From: Thermocaproicibacter sp041859875
Lineage (GTDB): Bacteria > Bacillota > Clostridia > Oscillospirales > Acutalibacteraceae
Direction of reading: 5' to 3'
Length of the DNA: 64,000 nt
NCBI GenBank assembly: GCA_041859875.1
Contig: JBFLFY010000008.1
Span: 1 to 64,000, forward strand
Each line of letters begins with the position of its first letter. The first letter of the stretch is position 1. Under the pieces are notes generated by a model. It made no database searches, was not told the origin of the DNA, and worked only from the letters and a program-made list of their open reading frames with translations. This document shows positions 19,039 to 27,827 of the stretch, in pieces. The position numbers and the translations under genes are program-made.

Positions 19039-19068
19039 ATGGTATTCGAAACTCGTCTGATTTATTAC
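19039..19068 (-). promoter_or_regulatory. Candidate SigE promoter of sipL
   Basis: AATACCAT (19039-19046) resembles the SigE -10 (CATACAnT, two mismatches). GTAATAA (19062-19068) lies 15 nt upstream on the minus strand. The site is just downstream of the spoVM terminator, so sipL needs a promoter here. Confidence 0.4.
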
Positions 19069-19078
19069 CCTCAGACAG

Positions 19079-19113
19079 AAAAAAAGCGGAGCGGTTTTGA
19101 AAAAACCGTTCCG
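19079..19113 (-). terminator. Intrinsic terminator after spoVM
   Basis: A 12-bp stem with one mismatch (CGGAGCGGTTTT 19087-19098 against AAAACCGTTCCG 19102-19113), followed by seven T on the minus strand. It ends the prpC-prkC-rsgA-thiN-spoVM series. Confidence 0.8.
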
Positions 19114-19152
19114 TTCAGAAAAAGGACCTGCTATTTATTTTCAGCCGTATCT

Positions 19153-19233
19153 TTACTGCTCCTTTTTAATATTAAACATCTTCCGCAGAACAAAGCTCCA
19201 AAACTTTGAACCCTTTACAACAACCACTTTCAT
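19153..19233 (-). CDS. spoVM: Stage V sporulation protein M, 26-residue forespore membrane anchor
   Basis: Open frame of exactly 26 codons starting MKVVVVKGSKFW and ending FNIKKEQ. GGAGG lies 8 nt before the ATG. Bacillus subtilis SpoVM is also 26 residues, with the pattern MK-x-hydrophobic-x-IK-x-PKF followed by an amphipathic helix with basic end; that helix senses the curved forespore membrane and tethers SpoIVA. Here KGSKFW keeps the K-x-x-KF element, although the helix-breaking Pro is Ser. Position is the strongest support: in B. subtilis spoVM follows prpC-prkC-rsgA-(rpe)-thiN, and here it follows the same series. sipL and spoIVA come next. The gene is short enough to be missed by routine gene callers. 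Confidence 0.88.
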   Translation of the reverse strand: MKVVVVKGSKFWSFVLRKMFNIKKEQ

Positions 19234-19258
19234 AGTACAGACCTCCATTAAGTATTGT

Positions 19259-19420
19259 TCAGCATCGATTGAGAAGGGCAATGCCCAGTGCAATCATGAT
19301 AACTGCCGCAACAAAAAGGATAAATCCAACGGGGCAGAAGCAAGAAATTGCAAGCCCAACTCCGAAAACAACGCAGTAGCGGGGCCATGTGATTCTGCCA
19401 CAGTTTCTGCGATTCCACAT
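19259..19420 (-). CDS. Small hydrophobic protein between thiN and spoVM, unknown function
   Basis: A 53-residue protein if started at ATG 19420 (MWNRRNCGRITW). A basic N-terminus is followed by one long or two short membrane segments (YCVVFGVGLAISCFCPVGF, then ILFVAAVIMIALGIALL). A longer opening to 19498 lacks a ribosome-binding site, so I prefer the shorter form, which has an AAGGCGG-like sequence 11 nt upstream. It begins about 80 nt after thiN and ends 25 nt before spoVM, so it is in the same transcript. I do not recognise the family. Confidence 0.55.
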   Translation of the reverse strand: MWNRRNCGRITWPRYCVVFGVGLAISCFCPVGFILFVAAVIMIALGIALLNRC

Positions 19421-19501
19421 ATTATTCCGCACCGCCTTTGCTTCGCTTTTTGCGATTAATACAGTATATACACCATAAAGCAATCGTGTGCAGAACATAT
19501 T

Positions 19502-20137
19502 TTACTGCTGAACGATTATGAGCGCACAGCCGTTGTGCAGGGTAACCTGTGTAACATCATCCAAAATGCGGTTACTTACGCCAAGCGGAATATCCGAATA
19601 CAAAATTGCATGATTAAGCGGGTACTGCAGACCGGTGTAAGAAACCTCGCAGGAAGCACAGCCAAACGGGAAAACTGAAAGTGTTGCGTCTTTCATGTTC
19701 CTTAATGTCAATCGGCCTCCATTCAAGATAAAAAACTGCCGGGAACCATCTTGTATCACGGCTTTACAGCCCTGCTTGCTCAAGTGCTGCAACACGCTGA
19801 GGCTTGCAATGGAATGGTCAAACCGGGCGCCGCCGATTACCCCATAAAACTCAAATACACGGCATCCACGGCGAAGGCCTTCTTTTGTAGCTGCAAATGT
19901 GTCGGTATCATCTTTCTCAACCGGAAGGCGAACAGTTTCTATATCATCAGGAAGTGGGTTCTGTACCGAGTCGAAGTCGCCAATAAGTAAATCCGGCCGA
20001 ATCCCAAATTTGGCGGCATTGTCATAACCGCCGTCAGCGCAGATTACAAGGCGTTTCCGCAAATCAATGTCTTGGAACGGATTTTCTTCCAGCGGAACAG
20101 AGCCAATAATGGTACAGATGTATTTTAATTCTTCCAT
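19502..20137 (-). CDS. thiN: Thiamine pyrophosphokinase
   Basis: Converts thiamine and ATP to thiamine pyrophosphate. The 211-residue protein shows the family motifs: VICADGGYDNAAKFGIRPDL, LIGDFDSV, LPVEKDDTDTFAATKEGL and YGVIGGARFDHSIASLSVL. The C-terminal thiamine-binding domain includes GLQYPLNHAIL and GVSNRIL. It overlaps the end of rsgA by 13 nt. The B. subtilis order has rpe between rsgA and thiN; rpe is absent here. Confidence 0.95.
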   Translation of the reverse strand: MEELKYICTIIGSVPLEENPFQDIDLRKRLVICADGGYDNAAKFGIRPDLLIGDFDSVQNPLPDDIETVRLPVEKDDTDTFAATKEGLRRGCRVFEFYGVIGGARFDHSIASLSVLQHLSKQGCKAVIQDGSRQFFILNGGRLTLRNMKDATLSVFPFGCASCEVSYTGLQYPLNHAILYSDIPLGVSNRILDDVTQVTLHNGCALIIVQQ

Positions 20138-21012
20138 GATTTCTTCTCTTTCATCTCCCGAAAAAATTCAACATAGCTCTTATGTCGAGATAGGCTAATC
20201 TTCCCCTCGCGAACAGCCTCTAACACCGCACAGCCTTTCTCACAGGTATGGGTGCAGGAAGTAAACCGGCAGTGCCCCAAATATGGAAGGAACTCGCGGA
20301 AGCAATATGGAAGGTTCTCTTTCGTAACTGCACAAAAGAAATCCGCATCCAAAGAAGAAAAGCCGGGTGTGTCAATCACATACCCTCCATCTTTCAGCTT
20401 TAGAAGCTCTACCTGTCGTGTGGTATGCCTGCCCCGTCCTAATTTGTGGCTTATTTCACCAGTCTGCAAACTCAGGCCGTGAAACATGCTGTTCAGTAAA
20501 GTCGATTTCCCGACCCCGGAATTTCCGGTAAGGGCTGTTACTTTGCCAGAAAATATTTTTTTGGTCTCGGCAACTCCCTCTCCGCTTACTGAAGAAACAC
20601 AAAAAAGCCGAATCCCGGCCTTTCCGTATATTTCGGAAAGCGGTTCGGCACTTTGCAGGTCCGCCTTAGAAATAACAAGCACCGGTTCAATGCCGGCAGC
20701 CTCAGCTTCAGCTGTCATGCGGTCAATCACAAGGGAATTTGGCACAGGTTCACAAGTAGAAACAACAATAACAAGCTGGTCAATGTTTGCAACCGGCGGG
20801 CGCAGCAGAGAATTCCGGCGAGGCATAATTTCTTCTATTTCACCAGTGCCATCCTGAGAAACACCAATTTTTACATGGTCACCTGCAAGGGGTGTCATTC
20901 CTTTTTTTCGAAAGATTCCCCTTGCATGGCACTCTTCAATGCCATCCGGTGTTTCCACGTAATAAAAGCCGCCAATTCCTTTTCGAATCAATCCATTTAA
21001 ATATTCTTTCAT
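20125..21012 (-). CDS. rsgA: Ribosome small-subunit-dependent GTPase A
   Basis: Circularly permuted GTPase acting in late 30S maturation. An N-terminal OB domain (RGIFRKKGMTPLAGDHVKIG) is followed by G4 (VISKADL), then G1 (GNSGVGKSTLLNSMFHG) and G3 (DTPGFSSLD). The C-terminal zinc-binding segment is CRFTSCTHTCEKGCAV. I start at ATG 21012 (MKEYLNGLIRKG), 10 nt after the prkC stop. The longer opening to 21102 would overlap prkC and add 30 residues not seen in the family. Length is then 295. Confidence 0.95.
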   Translation of the reverse strand: MKEYLNGLIRKGIGGFYYVETPDGIEECHARGIFRKKGMTPLAGDHVKIGVSQDGTGEIEEIMPRRNSLLRPPVANIDQLVIVVSTCEPVPNSLVIDRMTAEAEAAGIEPVLVISKADLQSAEPLSEIYGKAGIRLFCVSSVSGEGVAETKKIFSGKVTALTGNSGVGKSTLLNSMFHGLSLQTGEISHKLGRGRHTTRQVELLKLKDGGYVIDTPGFSSLDADFFCAVTKENLPYCFREFLPYLGHCRFTSCTHTCEKGCAVLEAVREGKISLSRHKSYVEFFREMKEKKSWKN

Positions 21013-21022
21013 AGCTGCCGGC

Positions 21023-23038
21023 TCACGGATTTTTGCTGCTGGTCGTTTGGCTGCTTGATCCGTTGCCTGAGCTGCCTGAAGTATACGGATAGGAATTTTC
21101 AAGTTTTGGCTTCCCTGTATTAAAATTGAGAGTATAAATGCGGTATTTACTGTTGTCCAGCGTAATCACAAGATTATGCGTTCCGGTATAATTGGAATAG
21201 GTCAGCTGCGTTGTCGGGTTATAAGTGGAGTTGACCGTCAGTGTTTTGTCAAGGCTGCCGTCCAGATAAGCTCTTAAAACGATGTCATGCGAAACGCCTT
21301 TTGGAAGATCCACATAAACATCTACCGCTTTAGAAGAAGCATTTCCAGAACTTACCGTCAGATTCACTTTTGTACCTTTATCTACCTTAACACCGTTGAG
21401 AGGGTCGGTAGAAAGGATGGTATCTTTCGGCTTTCCACTGTCATCCTCATATTTTTTCTGGCCAACTGTAAGGCCAGCGGCTATAATTTTGGACTCTGCA
21501 TCTGAAAGCGTGTCACCGGAAACATCCGGAACTGCAACTTTCTGGTCCACTTTTCCGGAGCTGACATAAACCTTAACTTCAGTTCCCTTAGCAACCTGGG
21601 TCCCTGCCGCAGGGTCTGTACTGACAACGCTGCCTTCCGAAATATTGTCATCCGCAACCGTGCTGATTGTATACTTTAAGCCAAGGCCATCCAGAGCTGC
21701 CGTGGCTTCATCCTTTGACTTGTTTGTTAAGTCCGGCATAGAAACTTTTTCACCGCCGGAACTTACCACAAGCGTTACATCCGCATTTGATTTCACCGTA
21801 ATGTTTGCTTTTGGCGTCTGCGATAGGATAGTGCCAACCGGATGGTTGGCATCTGCCTTGTCTTCTTTTTTAAATTTGAAGGAGTACGAAGGTGAGCTGG
21901 AATTTACAACGTCATTATACATTTTGCCAACAAAATTTGGCATAGGAATGTCAGTTGGCTTGGACCCATTGCCTTTTGTAAAAGCAAAAATAGCAATTGC
22001 AATGACAACAATAAGGAAAGCCGCAGCAATACCGGCAATTACAAAAAGAGATTTCCGCTTTTTTTTCTTTGCCGGGGCATGGTCCGCCTCTTCTACATAG
22101 TCGTAATTATCGTTATAATAAGGCTGCTCGGTGTTTTTTGCGGAATCAATCGCGTCAATATATTTCGTCGGTTTCTCATCAATAAAATATTTATACTGAA
22201 AACGTGCGCTTGGGTTACGACGGAATTCTTCAATATCGCGCAGCATTTCCGCAGCCGACTGGTAACGCTGCTTTGGATCTTTCTGCATTGCCTTCAGAGT
22301 GATTTCTTCCAGCCCTTCCGGAATAGTAGAATCAATATCGCGCAGAGGCTTCGGATCTGTTTGGAGCTGCATAATAGCAACCGAAACGGCATTGTCTGCT
22401 TCAAACGGCAGGCGGCCGGTCAGCATCTCATAAAGCATAACGCCAACGGAATAAATATCGGTTTTTTCGTCTGTATAGTCGCCGCGAGCCTGTTCCGGAG
22501 CAATATAGTGTACGGAGCCAATTGCTTTATCCGTCATGGTGCGGGTTTCATTGTGCGAAAAACGCGCTATCCCAAAGTCTGTAACCTTTATTGTTCCATC
22601 CTGCAGCAGCATGATATTCTGTGGCTTTATGTCACGATGTACAATGCCTTTGCCATGTGCATGCTCCAGCGCACGCAGAATCTGAACAATAAAGTGGAGA
22701 GCCTCTTTCCATTTTATCTGCTTCTGCTGGTCAAGGTATTCTTTCAGCGTAATGCCGTCGATATATTCTTCCACAATATACTGAATGCGGTCTCCAATGC
22801 TAACATCGTAGACCTTAACAATATTGGGGTGTGAAAGTATGGCAATCGCTTTCGATTCATTGCGGAAGCGACGCAGGAATTCCGCATTCTGCGAAAATTC
22901 ATCTTTCAGAATTTTAACGGCAACCGTCCTGTCATCAATCGTATCGTAAGCACGGTAAACCACAGCCATTCCGCCTACACCGATGACCTCGTGGATTTCA
23001 TAACGGCCGTCCAGACGCTTTCCCGTATACTTATCCAT
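21023..23038 (-). CDS. prkC: PASTA-domain serine/threonine protein kinase
   Basis: Membrane kinase sensing muropeptides; a germination and cell-wall signalling kinase in Bacillus. The kinase domain fills residues 11-270 with GVGGMAVVYRAYD, VAVKILK, HRDIKPQNIM, TDFGIAR and the YIAPEQARGD activation region. A juxtamembrane linker and one membrane segment (FVIAGIAAAFLIVVIAIAIF) follow. Three extracellular PASTA repeats span about 370-575; each ends in a (V/T)-x-VSSG motif. A C-terminal beta-rich tail with Ser/Thr-rich end completes the 671 residues. It is 11 nt downstream of prpC, its usual phosphatase partner. Confidence 0.97.
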   Translation of the reverse strand: MDKYTGKRLDGRYEIHEVIGVGGMAVVYRAYDTIDDRTVAVKILKDEFSQNAEFLRRFRNESKAIAILSHPNIVKVYDVSIGDRIQYIVEEYIDGITLKEYLDQQKQIKWKEALHFIVQILRALEHAHGKGIVHRDIKPQNIMLLQDGTIKVTDFGIARFSHNETRTMTDKAIGSVHYIAPEQARGDYTDEKTDIYSVGVMLYEMLTGRLPFEADNAVSVAIMQLQTDPKPLRDIDSTIPEGLEEITLKAMQKDPKQRYQSAAEMLRDIEEFRRNPSARFQYKYFIDEKPTKYIDAIDSAKNTEQPYYNDNYDYVEEADHAPAKKKKRKSLFVIAGIAAAFLIVVIAIAIFAFTKGNGSKPTDIPMPNFVGKMYNDVVNSSSPSYSFKFKKEDKADANHPVGTILSQTPKANITVKSNADVTLVVSSGGEKVSMPDLTNKSKDEATAALDGLGLKYTISTVADDNISEGSVVSTDPAAGTQVAKGTEVKVYVSSGKVDQKVAVPDVSGDTLSDAESKIIAAGLTVGQKKYEDDSGKPKDTILSTDPLNGVKVDKGTKVNLTVSSGNASSKAVDVYVDLPKGVSHDIVLRAYLDGSLDKTLTVNSTYNPTTQLTYSNYTGTHNLVITLDNSKYRIYTLNFNTGKPKLENSYPYTSGSSGNGSSSQTTSSKNP

Positions 23039-23049
23039 GTTATCGCTCC

Positions 23050-23790
23050 TTAAACGGCTTGATCTTCAAGAACAACGACAGTAATATTGTCGCCGCCCCC
23101 CGCACTTTTTGCAAGCGCAACAAGCTTTTCCGTAAATTCTTTTCCACTATACTGCTGTGCCAAACCTAAAATCTGCTGTTCTTCTACATAGTTCGTAAGC
23201 CCATCTGTGCAGATAAGCAGCCGACACCCTTTGGGCGCAGGAATTTCACTGTAGTCTATGCGAAGAGAGGCTTCCACGCCAAGCGCTCTTGTAATAATAT
23301 TTTTTTGTGGATGAGTACGCGCCTGCTGCTCGGTTAAGTCGCCCTTATCCACCATTTCCTGTACCATAGAGTGATCTGTAGTCAAGCGGTGTATTTCATC
23401 AGCGGAAAGCAGGTAGGCGCGGCTGTCGCCAGCATGTGCAACGTGTATGAGTGAATCGGAAATAATAACGGCAACAACCGTCGTACCCATTCCGGTTAGG
23501 CTCACATCATTGCCTGCCATATTATGCACTGCCTCATTTGCCTGCGTAACTGCAAGTGCAATCAGTTCCCGAATTGCATTGCTGTCCATGCCTTCATGGT
23601 AACCGGAAAGCATGGTCTCCGAAATTTTAGCCACAGCTGTATTGCTTGCTACACTTCCACCGTTTACACCGCCCATACCGTCACAGACAACAGCCCATGC
23701 GGCATTCTGTGAAAAAGTGCCACAGCGGCAGGCATCTTCATTCGATTTTCTGATAAGGCCAATATCACTTTGACTGAACGCTCTAAACAT
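23050..23790 (-). CDS. prpC: PP2C-type serine/threonine phosphatase
   Basis: A 246-residue metal-dependent phosphatase that reverses PrkC phosphorylation. Motifs: SDIGLIRKSNEDA, VVCDGMGGVNGGSVAS, HAGDSRAYLL, LTTDHSMVQEMV, ITRALGVE, ICTDGLTNYVEE and GGGDNITVVV. The start is ATG 23790 with AGGAGG 7 nt upstream. An in-frame extension to 23853 overlaps rlmN too far and lacks a site. It overlaps the rlmN end by 8 nt. Confidence 0.95.
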   Translation of the reverse strand: MFRAFSQSDIGLIRKSNEDACRCGTFSQNAAWAVVCDGMGGVNGGSVASNTAVAKISETMLSGYHEGMDSNAIRELIALAVTQANEAVHNMAGNDVSLTGMGTTVVAVIISDSLIHVAHAGDSRAYLLSADEIHRLTTDHSMVQEMVDKGDLTEQQARTHPQKNIITRALGVEASLRIDYSEIPAPKGCRLLICTDGLTNYVEEQQILGLAQQYSGKEFTEKLVALAKSAGGGDNITVVVLEDQAV

Positions 23791-24826
23791 TGGCCGCCTC
23801 CTCTTCGTATCTGCGCCTGAGCTGACCGCAGGAAGCATCAATATCGGCACCAAGCGTTCTTCGCACGGTTGCCGTCATGCCTGCTGTAGTCAATATTCGC
23901 AGAAACGCACGCGTCTTTTCGGGCGTACTTTGATGAAATGGCGAACCCTTGACACTGTTGACCGGAATCAGATTCACATGGCACAGCAATCCTTTCAGGC
24001 GGTGTACAAGTTCCCATGCACACTCCTGACTGTCATTTACTCCGCCAATCAAGGCATATTCAAACGAAATGCGCCGGCCTGTCTGTCCCTGATAAAAACG
24101 GCAGGCTTTTAAAAGCTCTTCCACATTCCAGCGGCGGTTTACAGGCATTATGCGCGAACGAATAGCATCGTTTGGTGCATGAATGGAAACTGAAAGCGTC
24201 AGCTGGTATTTTTTCGCCGCAAGTTCATAAATCTTATCCACGATTCCGCAGGTAGAAAGCGAAATGTGGCGCATTCCAATGTTTAATCCCTCTTCAGAAG
24301 AAACCAATTCCAAAAAGTGGAGAGTATTCCTGTAATTCTCCAGCGGTTCCCCCATACCCATCATCACGACGTTCGAAATGCGCACTCCTGCATCGGCCTG
24401 AGCCGTCTGAATCTGCGAAAGCATTTCAGAAGCCGTAAGGTCCCTTGAATAGCCACTTTTTCCGGTTGCACAAAAAGCACAGTTCATTTTACACCCAACC
24501 TGAGAGGAAATGCAGATTGTTCTGCCGTGTTGGTAGTGCATCAAAACGCTTTCCACAAGTTGATCATCGTGCAGGCGAAACAGATATTTTACCGTGTCAT
24601 CTAATTTTGAGCAGTATTTGCGCTCAATTTTAGCACTGGCTATGTAGTTTTCTGCAGCCAGTTTTTCACGCAGAGACTTTGGCAAGTCCGACATTTCGTC
24701 AAAGTTCGTAATACCGCGGCTAAGCCAGTGGTACACCTGCAATGCATGAAAAGGAGAAATTTCTTCCTCCGCAAAACGCGTTTTTAATTCTTGCAGCGTC
24801 ATTGATTTTATATCTGTCAGGCTCAA
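23783..24826 (-). CDS. rlmN: 23S rRNA A2503 / tRNA A37 C2-methyltransferase RlmN
   Basis: Radical SAM methyltransferase of 347 residues. The cluster-binding motif is CKMNCAFCATG. MMGMGEPLENY and the SVSIHAPND region follow, and the resolving cysteine is in the C-terminal ADIDASCGQL. The frame starts at TTG (24826) with AAAGGA upstream. The family normally begins DIKSLTLEEL, and the TTG gives MSLTDIKSMTLQEL, so I keep it rather than the later ATG. Confidence 0.95.
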   Translation of the reverse strand: MSLTDIKSMTLQELKTRFAEEEISPFHALQVYHWLSRGITNFDEMSDLPKSLREKLAAENYIASAKIERKYCSKLDDTVKYLFRLHDDQLVESVLMHYQHGRTICISSQVGCKMNCAFCATGKSGYSRDLTASEMLSQIQTAQADAGVRISNVVMMGMGEPLENYRNTLHFLELVSSEEGLNIGMRHISLSTCGIVDKIYELAAKKYQLTLSVSIHAPNDAIRSRIMPVNRRWNVEELLKACRFYQGQTGRRISFEYALIGGVNDSQECAWELVHRLKGLLCHVNLIPVNSVKGSPFHQSTPEKTRAFLRILTTAGMTATVRRTLGADIDASCGQLRRRYEEEAANV

Positions 24827-24838
24827 AAAATCATTCCT

Positions 24839-26173
24839 TTACCTTTTTAGAAATGCTGAGATAAAGAAGCCGTCAGGCCCCTGTTCCCGCGGAACCAGCG
24901 TAATCTGGTTTTCCTGTTCATTTATTTCACGCTTTACCCCCGGCGGAAGCAATAGAGTAAGCGGCTTAAAAGAAGGATTGTTTTCCAAAAATCGTTCGGC
25001 AACGCCGAAATTTTCATCGGGATTCAGCGTACAAGTCGAATAAACAAGGATTCCGCCGCTCTTAACTAAACAGGAAGATTTACAAAGAATACGGTACTGC
25101 AAATTGGGCAGGCTGTCAATAGTAATTGGAAATTTATAGCGGATTTCCGGCTTCCTGCGAATCACTCCCAGGCCGGAACAAGGCACGTCGCACAGGACTC
25201 GGTCCGCCAGCTCCAATGGTTCATCAGATTGGGCGGCATCGCGTACAGCGGCATGCACTGCTGAAAGTCCAAGTCTGGAGGCCCCGTTTGCAATCAGCCC
25301 AACACGCCCCGGGTACAAGTCAAATGAAAAGATTTCTCCTTTATTTTCCATCTGCTCTGCTATTGTAAAAGTCTTTCCTCCCGGCGCTGCGCAGACATCA
25401 TAAATTCGTTCGCCCGGTTGAGGTGCAAGTATTTTACAGCAAAGCTGCGAAGAAAGGTCCTGCACATGAAAGAGCCCAGCTTCAAAGCAGGAATCCCGAC
25501 GAAGCTCACCGGAGTTCCGAACACGAAGCGCACCGCTAAGCCATGAAACCGCTTCAGCTTCTATGCCTTCGGCATGAAGCTTTTCTATTAATTGTTGCTC
25601 TGAAATCCGGGTATTATTCACACGGACAAAAACATCCGGTTTTGCAGACATACCCTCTAAAATATGGTCAGCGCAAGCTGCACCGTATTGCTTCTGCCAA
25701 AATGAAATCAGCGCTTCCGGGCAGGAATAGACGAGGCTGCGGTATTTCAAAGGCTCTTTTTCCTGCTGTGGAAAACGGATTTTTTCCGGGCTGCGAAGCA
25801 GGTTTCGCAAAACTGCATTAATAAATCCGGCGGAACGGTATTCACCGTTTTTTTTCGCCAGCTTCACCGATTCATTCACAGCAGCAGAAGGCGGAATTTT
25901 TTTCATCCATCGAATCTGGTAAACACCGAGGCGGAGAATCTCACGCACAGTTGGCGAAAGCTTTCGCACCGGGCGGCTGGAATAGATGCCAATAATAAAA
26001 TCCAGCGTAATACGACGCTCCAGCACTCCGTAAAAAAGCGCCGTTGCAAGGGCTCTGTCCTGCGGACTGAGAGGCTCCGCATCCAGGACGGAATCCAGTA
26101 CCAAATTCGAGTAGCCCTCTTCACCGTCTACACGCATTAAACCTTTCAGCGCCGCAGCGCGTGCTCCGGCCAT
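24839..26173 (-). CDS. rsmB: 16S rRNA (cytosine-967 C5)-methyltransferase RsmB
   Basis: A 444-residue protein with an N-terminal NusB-like RNA-binding domain (LDSVLDAEPLSPQDRALATA to about residue 140) and a C-terminal SAM methyltransferase. The latter has VCAAPGGKTFTIAEQM (SAM loop), DVPCSGLGVIRRKPEIR (catalytic Pro-Cys) and YSTCTLNPDEN (second cysteine). It starts right at the stop of the metalloprotease gene (TGATG overlap). Confidence 0.95.
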   Translation of the reverse strand: MAGARAAALKGLMRVDGEEGYSNLVLDSVLDAEPLSPQDRALATALFYGVLERRITLDFIIGIYSSRPVRKLSPTVREILRLGVYQIRWMKKIPPSAAVNESVKLAKKNGEYRSAGFINAVLRNLLRSPEKIRFPQQEKEPLKYRSLVYSCPEALISFWQKQYGAACADHILEGMSAKPDVFVRVNNTRISEQQLIEKLHAEGIEAEAVSWLSGALRVRNSGELRRDSCFEAGLFHVQDLSSQLCCKILAPQPGERIYDVCAAPGGKTFTIAEQMENKGEIFSFDLYPGRVGLIANGASRLGLSAVHAAVRDAAQSDEPLELADRVLCDVPCSGLGVIRRKPEIRYKFPITIDSLPNLQYRILCKSSCLVKSGGILVYSTCTLNPDENFGVAERFLENNPSFKPLTLLLPPGVKREINEQENQITLVPREQGPDGFFISAFLKR

Positions 26174-26877
26174 CAGTCGTCACCCCTGCGGGAATTCGCA
26201 ATCATCAGGAAACGCAGCAAAGTCAGCAGAGCGGTAAAGCTTGCGGCAACATAGGTCATGGCGGCAGCTTTCAAAACAGTTTTAGCACCGTTCAGTTCTT
26301 CTGAAGTAAGGATTCCACTTTCGTCAAGGGTTCTTATTGCACGGTGACTAGCGTTGAACTCTACTGGCAGCGTCGCCAATTCGAACAGAACAACAAGCGA
26401 ATAAAGGATAATCCCGGCATATACTAAAAAGTCAAACCGTGTAGGAAGAATAAGCCCAATGATAATAAGCGGAATTGAAAGCTGCGAACCAAGGTTAGTA
26501 ACAGGCACAAGCGCAGCACGAATCTTATTTGGCGTATATCCCACTGCATCCTGTACGGAATGCCCTGCTTCATGCGCGGCTACACCTACAGCCGCAACCG
26601 AAATTGATCCATACACATCCTGTGAAAGGCTGATTGTATGGTTTCTCGGGTCAAAATTATCCGTGAGACTCCCGGCAATACGCTGGATCCGTACAGAAGC
26701 ACCGCCATAGTGTGCAACCGCCTCTGCGGCCTGTGCACCTGTAATCCTGCGTACTGTTGGAATTTTGGAATATTTATTGAATGAAGATTTTACATAAATC
26801 TGTGCCCACGCAGCCAACAGAATAGCTGGGAGCATAAAAAGGAAGTATGAATAGTCAAAATAATAAAACGTAGACAT
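26173..26877 (-). CDS. Membrane zinc metallopeptidase, YugP family
   Basis: A 234-residue integral membrane protein of the neutral zinc metallopeptidase family (YugP). It has an N-terminal membrane segment, then a domain with GGASVRIQRIAGSLTDNFDP. The zinc motif HEAGHSVQD is at about residue 110, and two or three more membrane segments follow. Substrate unknown. It lies in the fmt-rsmB interval, where this family is often found in Firmicutes. Confidence 0.92.
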   Translation of the reverse strand: MSTFYYFDYSYFLFMLPAILLAAWAQIYVKSSFNKYSKIPTVRRITGAQAAEAVAHYGGASVRIQRIAGSLTDNFDPRNHTISLSQDVYGSISVAAVGVAAHEAGHSVQDAVGYTPNKIRAALVPVTNLGSQLSIPLIIIGLILPTRFDFLVYAGIILYSLVVLFELATLPVEFNASHRAIRTLDESGILTSEELNGAKTVLKAAAMTYVAASFTALLTLLRFLMIANSRRGDD

Positions 26878-26901
26878 TTCCGGTTTCCACCTCAGTCTGT
26901 T

Positions 26902-27825
26902 TCAGCTCAGTTTCTTTCCCTGTGCCGGATGGCCGCGGAGATAGTCGCTTCCACTCATCTTTTTGCCGCCTTCAGCCTGAACCTCCAGTAGTTCCAGCGC
27001 CGTACCGTTCCCGCAGCAGACGACGAACTTTTCCGTGCCAGGCAGAATTAAGCCTGGCTCACCGTATTCCTCGCCACCAAGGCGGGTGCGGTAAATCTTC
27101 AACCTGTGGCCCCCCAGCTCTGTACTGGCGGCAGGCCATGGGAAAAGCCCACGCACTTGGTTGTGAATCTCCTGTGCGATATGGTCCCAGTTAACCGGCG
27201 ACATCTTCTTTGTAATCAGCGAAACGTGGCTGGATTCCGCGTCATTTTGTCTTTTCGGCTGAACAGAACCATCCTGCACACCTTTCAGTGTGCGTAAAAG
27301 AAGCTGTGCGCCAAGTTTTGCAAGGCGTTCTGTGAGTTCCGGGGTCGTTTCATCCGGCCCGATTGGTGTAGATTCTTCCAGAAGGATGTCGCCTGTGTCG
27401 CAAGCTTCAGCCATCATCATCGTTGTAACGCCTGTTTCGGCATCACCGTTCAGAATTGATGCCTGAACCGGAGCGGCACCACGATATTTGGGTAAAAGCG
27501 AAGCGTGTATATTCATACAGCCCAATTTTGGTATGTCCAAGATTGCCTTAGGGAGCATTTTTCCATACGCTGCAACGACAATCGCATCCGGCGCTAGGGC
27601 GGCAATTTTTTTTGCTTCTTCCGGGCCCTTCAGCGACTGCGGCTGCTGAACCAAAAGCCCAAGCCGCAATGCAAGTTCTTTAACAGGCGAAGCGGTAAGC
27701 AGCATTTTTCTGCCCTGAGGTTTGTCGGGCTGCGTATAAACAGCAGCAATTTCATGCCCGGCGTCAATCAGTGCCTGAAGTGACGGCACTGCAAACTGGG
27801 GCGTTCCCATAAATACGATGCGCAT
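26902..27825 (-). CDS. fmt: Methionyl-tRNA formyltransferase
   Basis: Formylates initiator Met-tRNA. The 307-residue protein starts MRIVFMGTPQFAVPSLQAL. Catalytic residues are in CMNIHASLLPKYRGAAPVQ (Asn and His) and the Asp of TMMMAEACDTGDILL. The C-terminal OB-type domain binds tRNA. It is 2 nt after def, with GGAGG in the def end, the common def-fmt pair. Confidence 0.97.
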   Translation of the reverse strand: MRIVFMGTPQFAVPSLQALIDAGHEIAAVYTQPDKPQGRKMLLTASPVKELALRLGLLVQQPQSLKGPEEAKKIAALAPDAIVVAAYGKMLPKAILDIPKLGCMNIHASLLPKYRGAAPVQASILNGDAETGVTTMMMAEACDTGDILLEESTPIGPDETTPELTERLAKLGAQLLLRTLKGVQDGSVQPKRQNDAESSHVSLITKKMSPVNWDHIAQEIHNQVRGLFPWPAASTELGGHRLKIYRTRLGGEEYGEPGLILPGTEKFVVCCGNGTALELLEVQAEGGKKMSGSDYLRGHPAQGKKLS

Positions 27826-27827
27826 AC

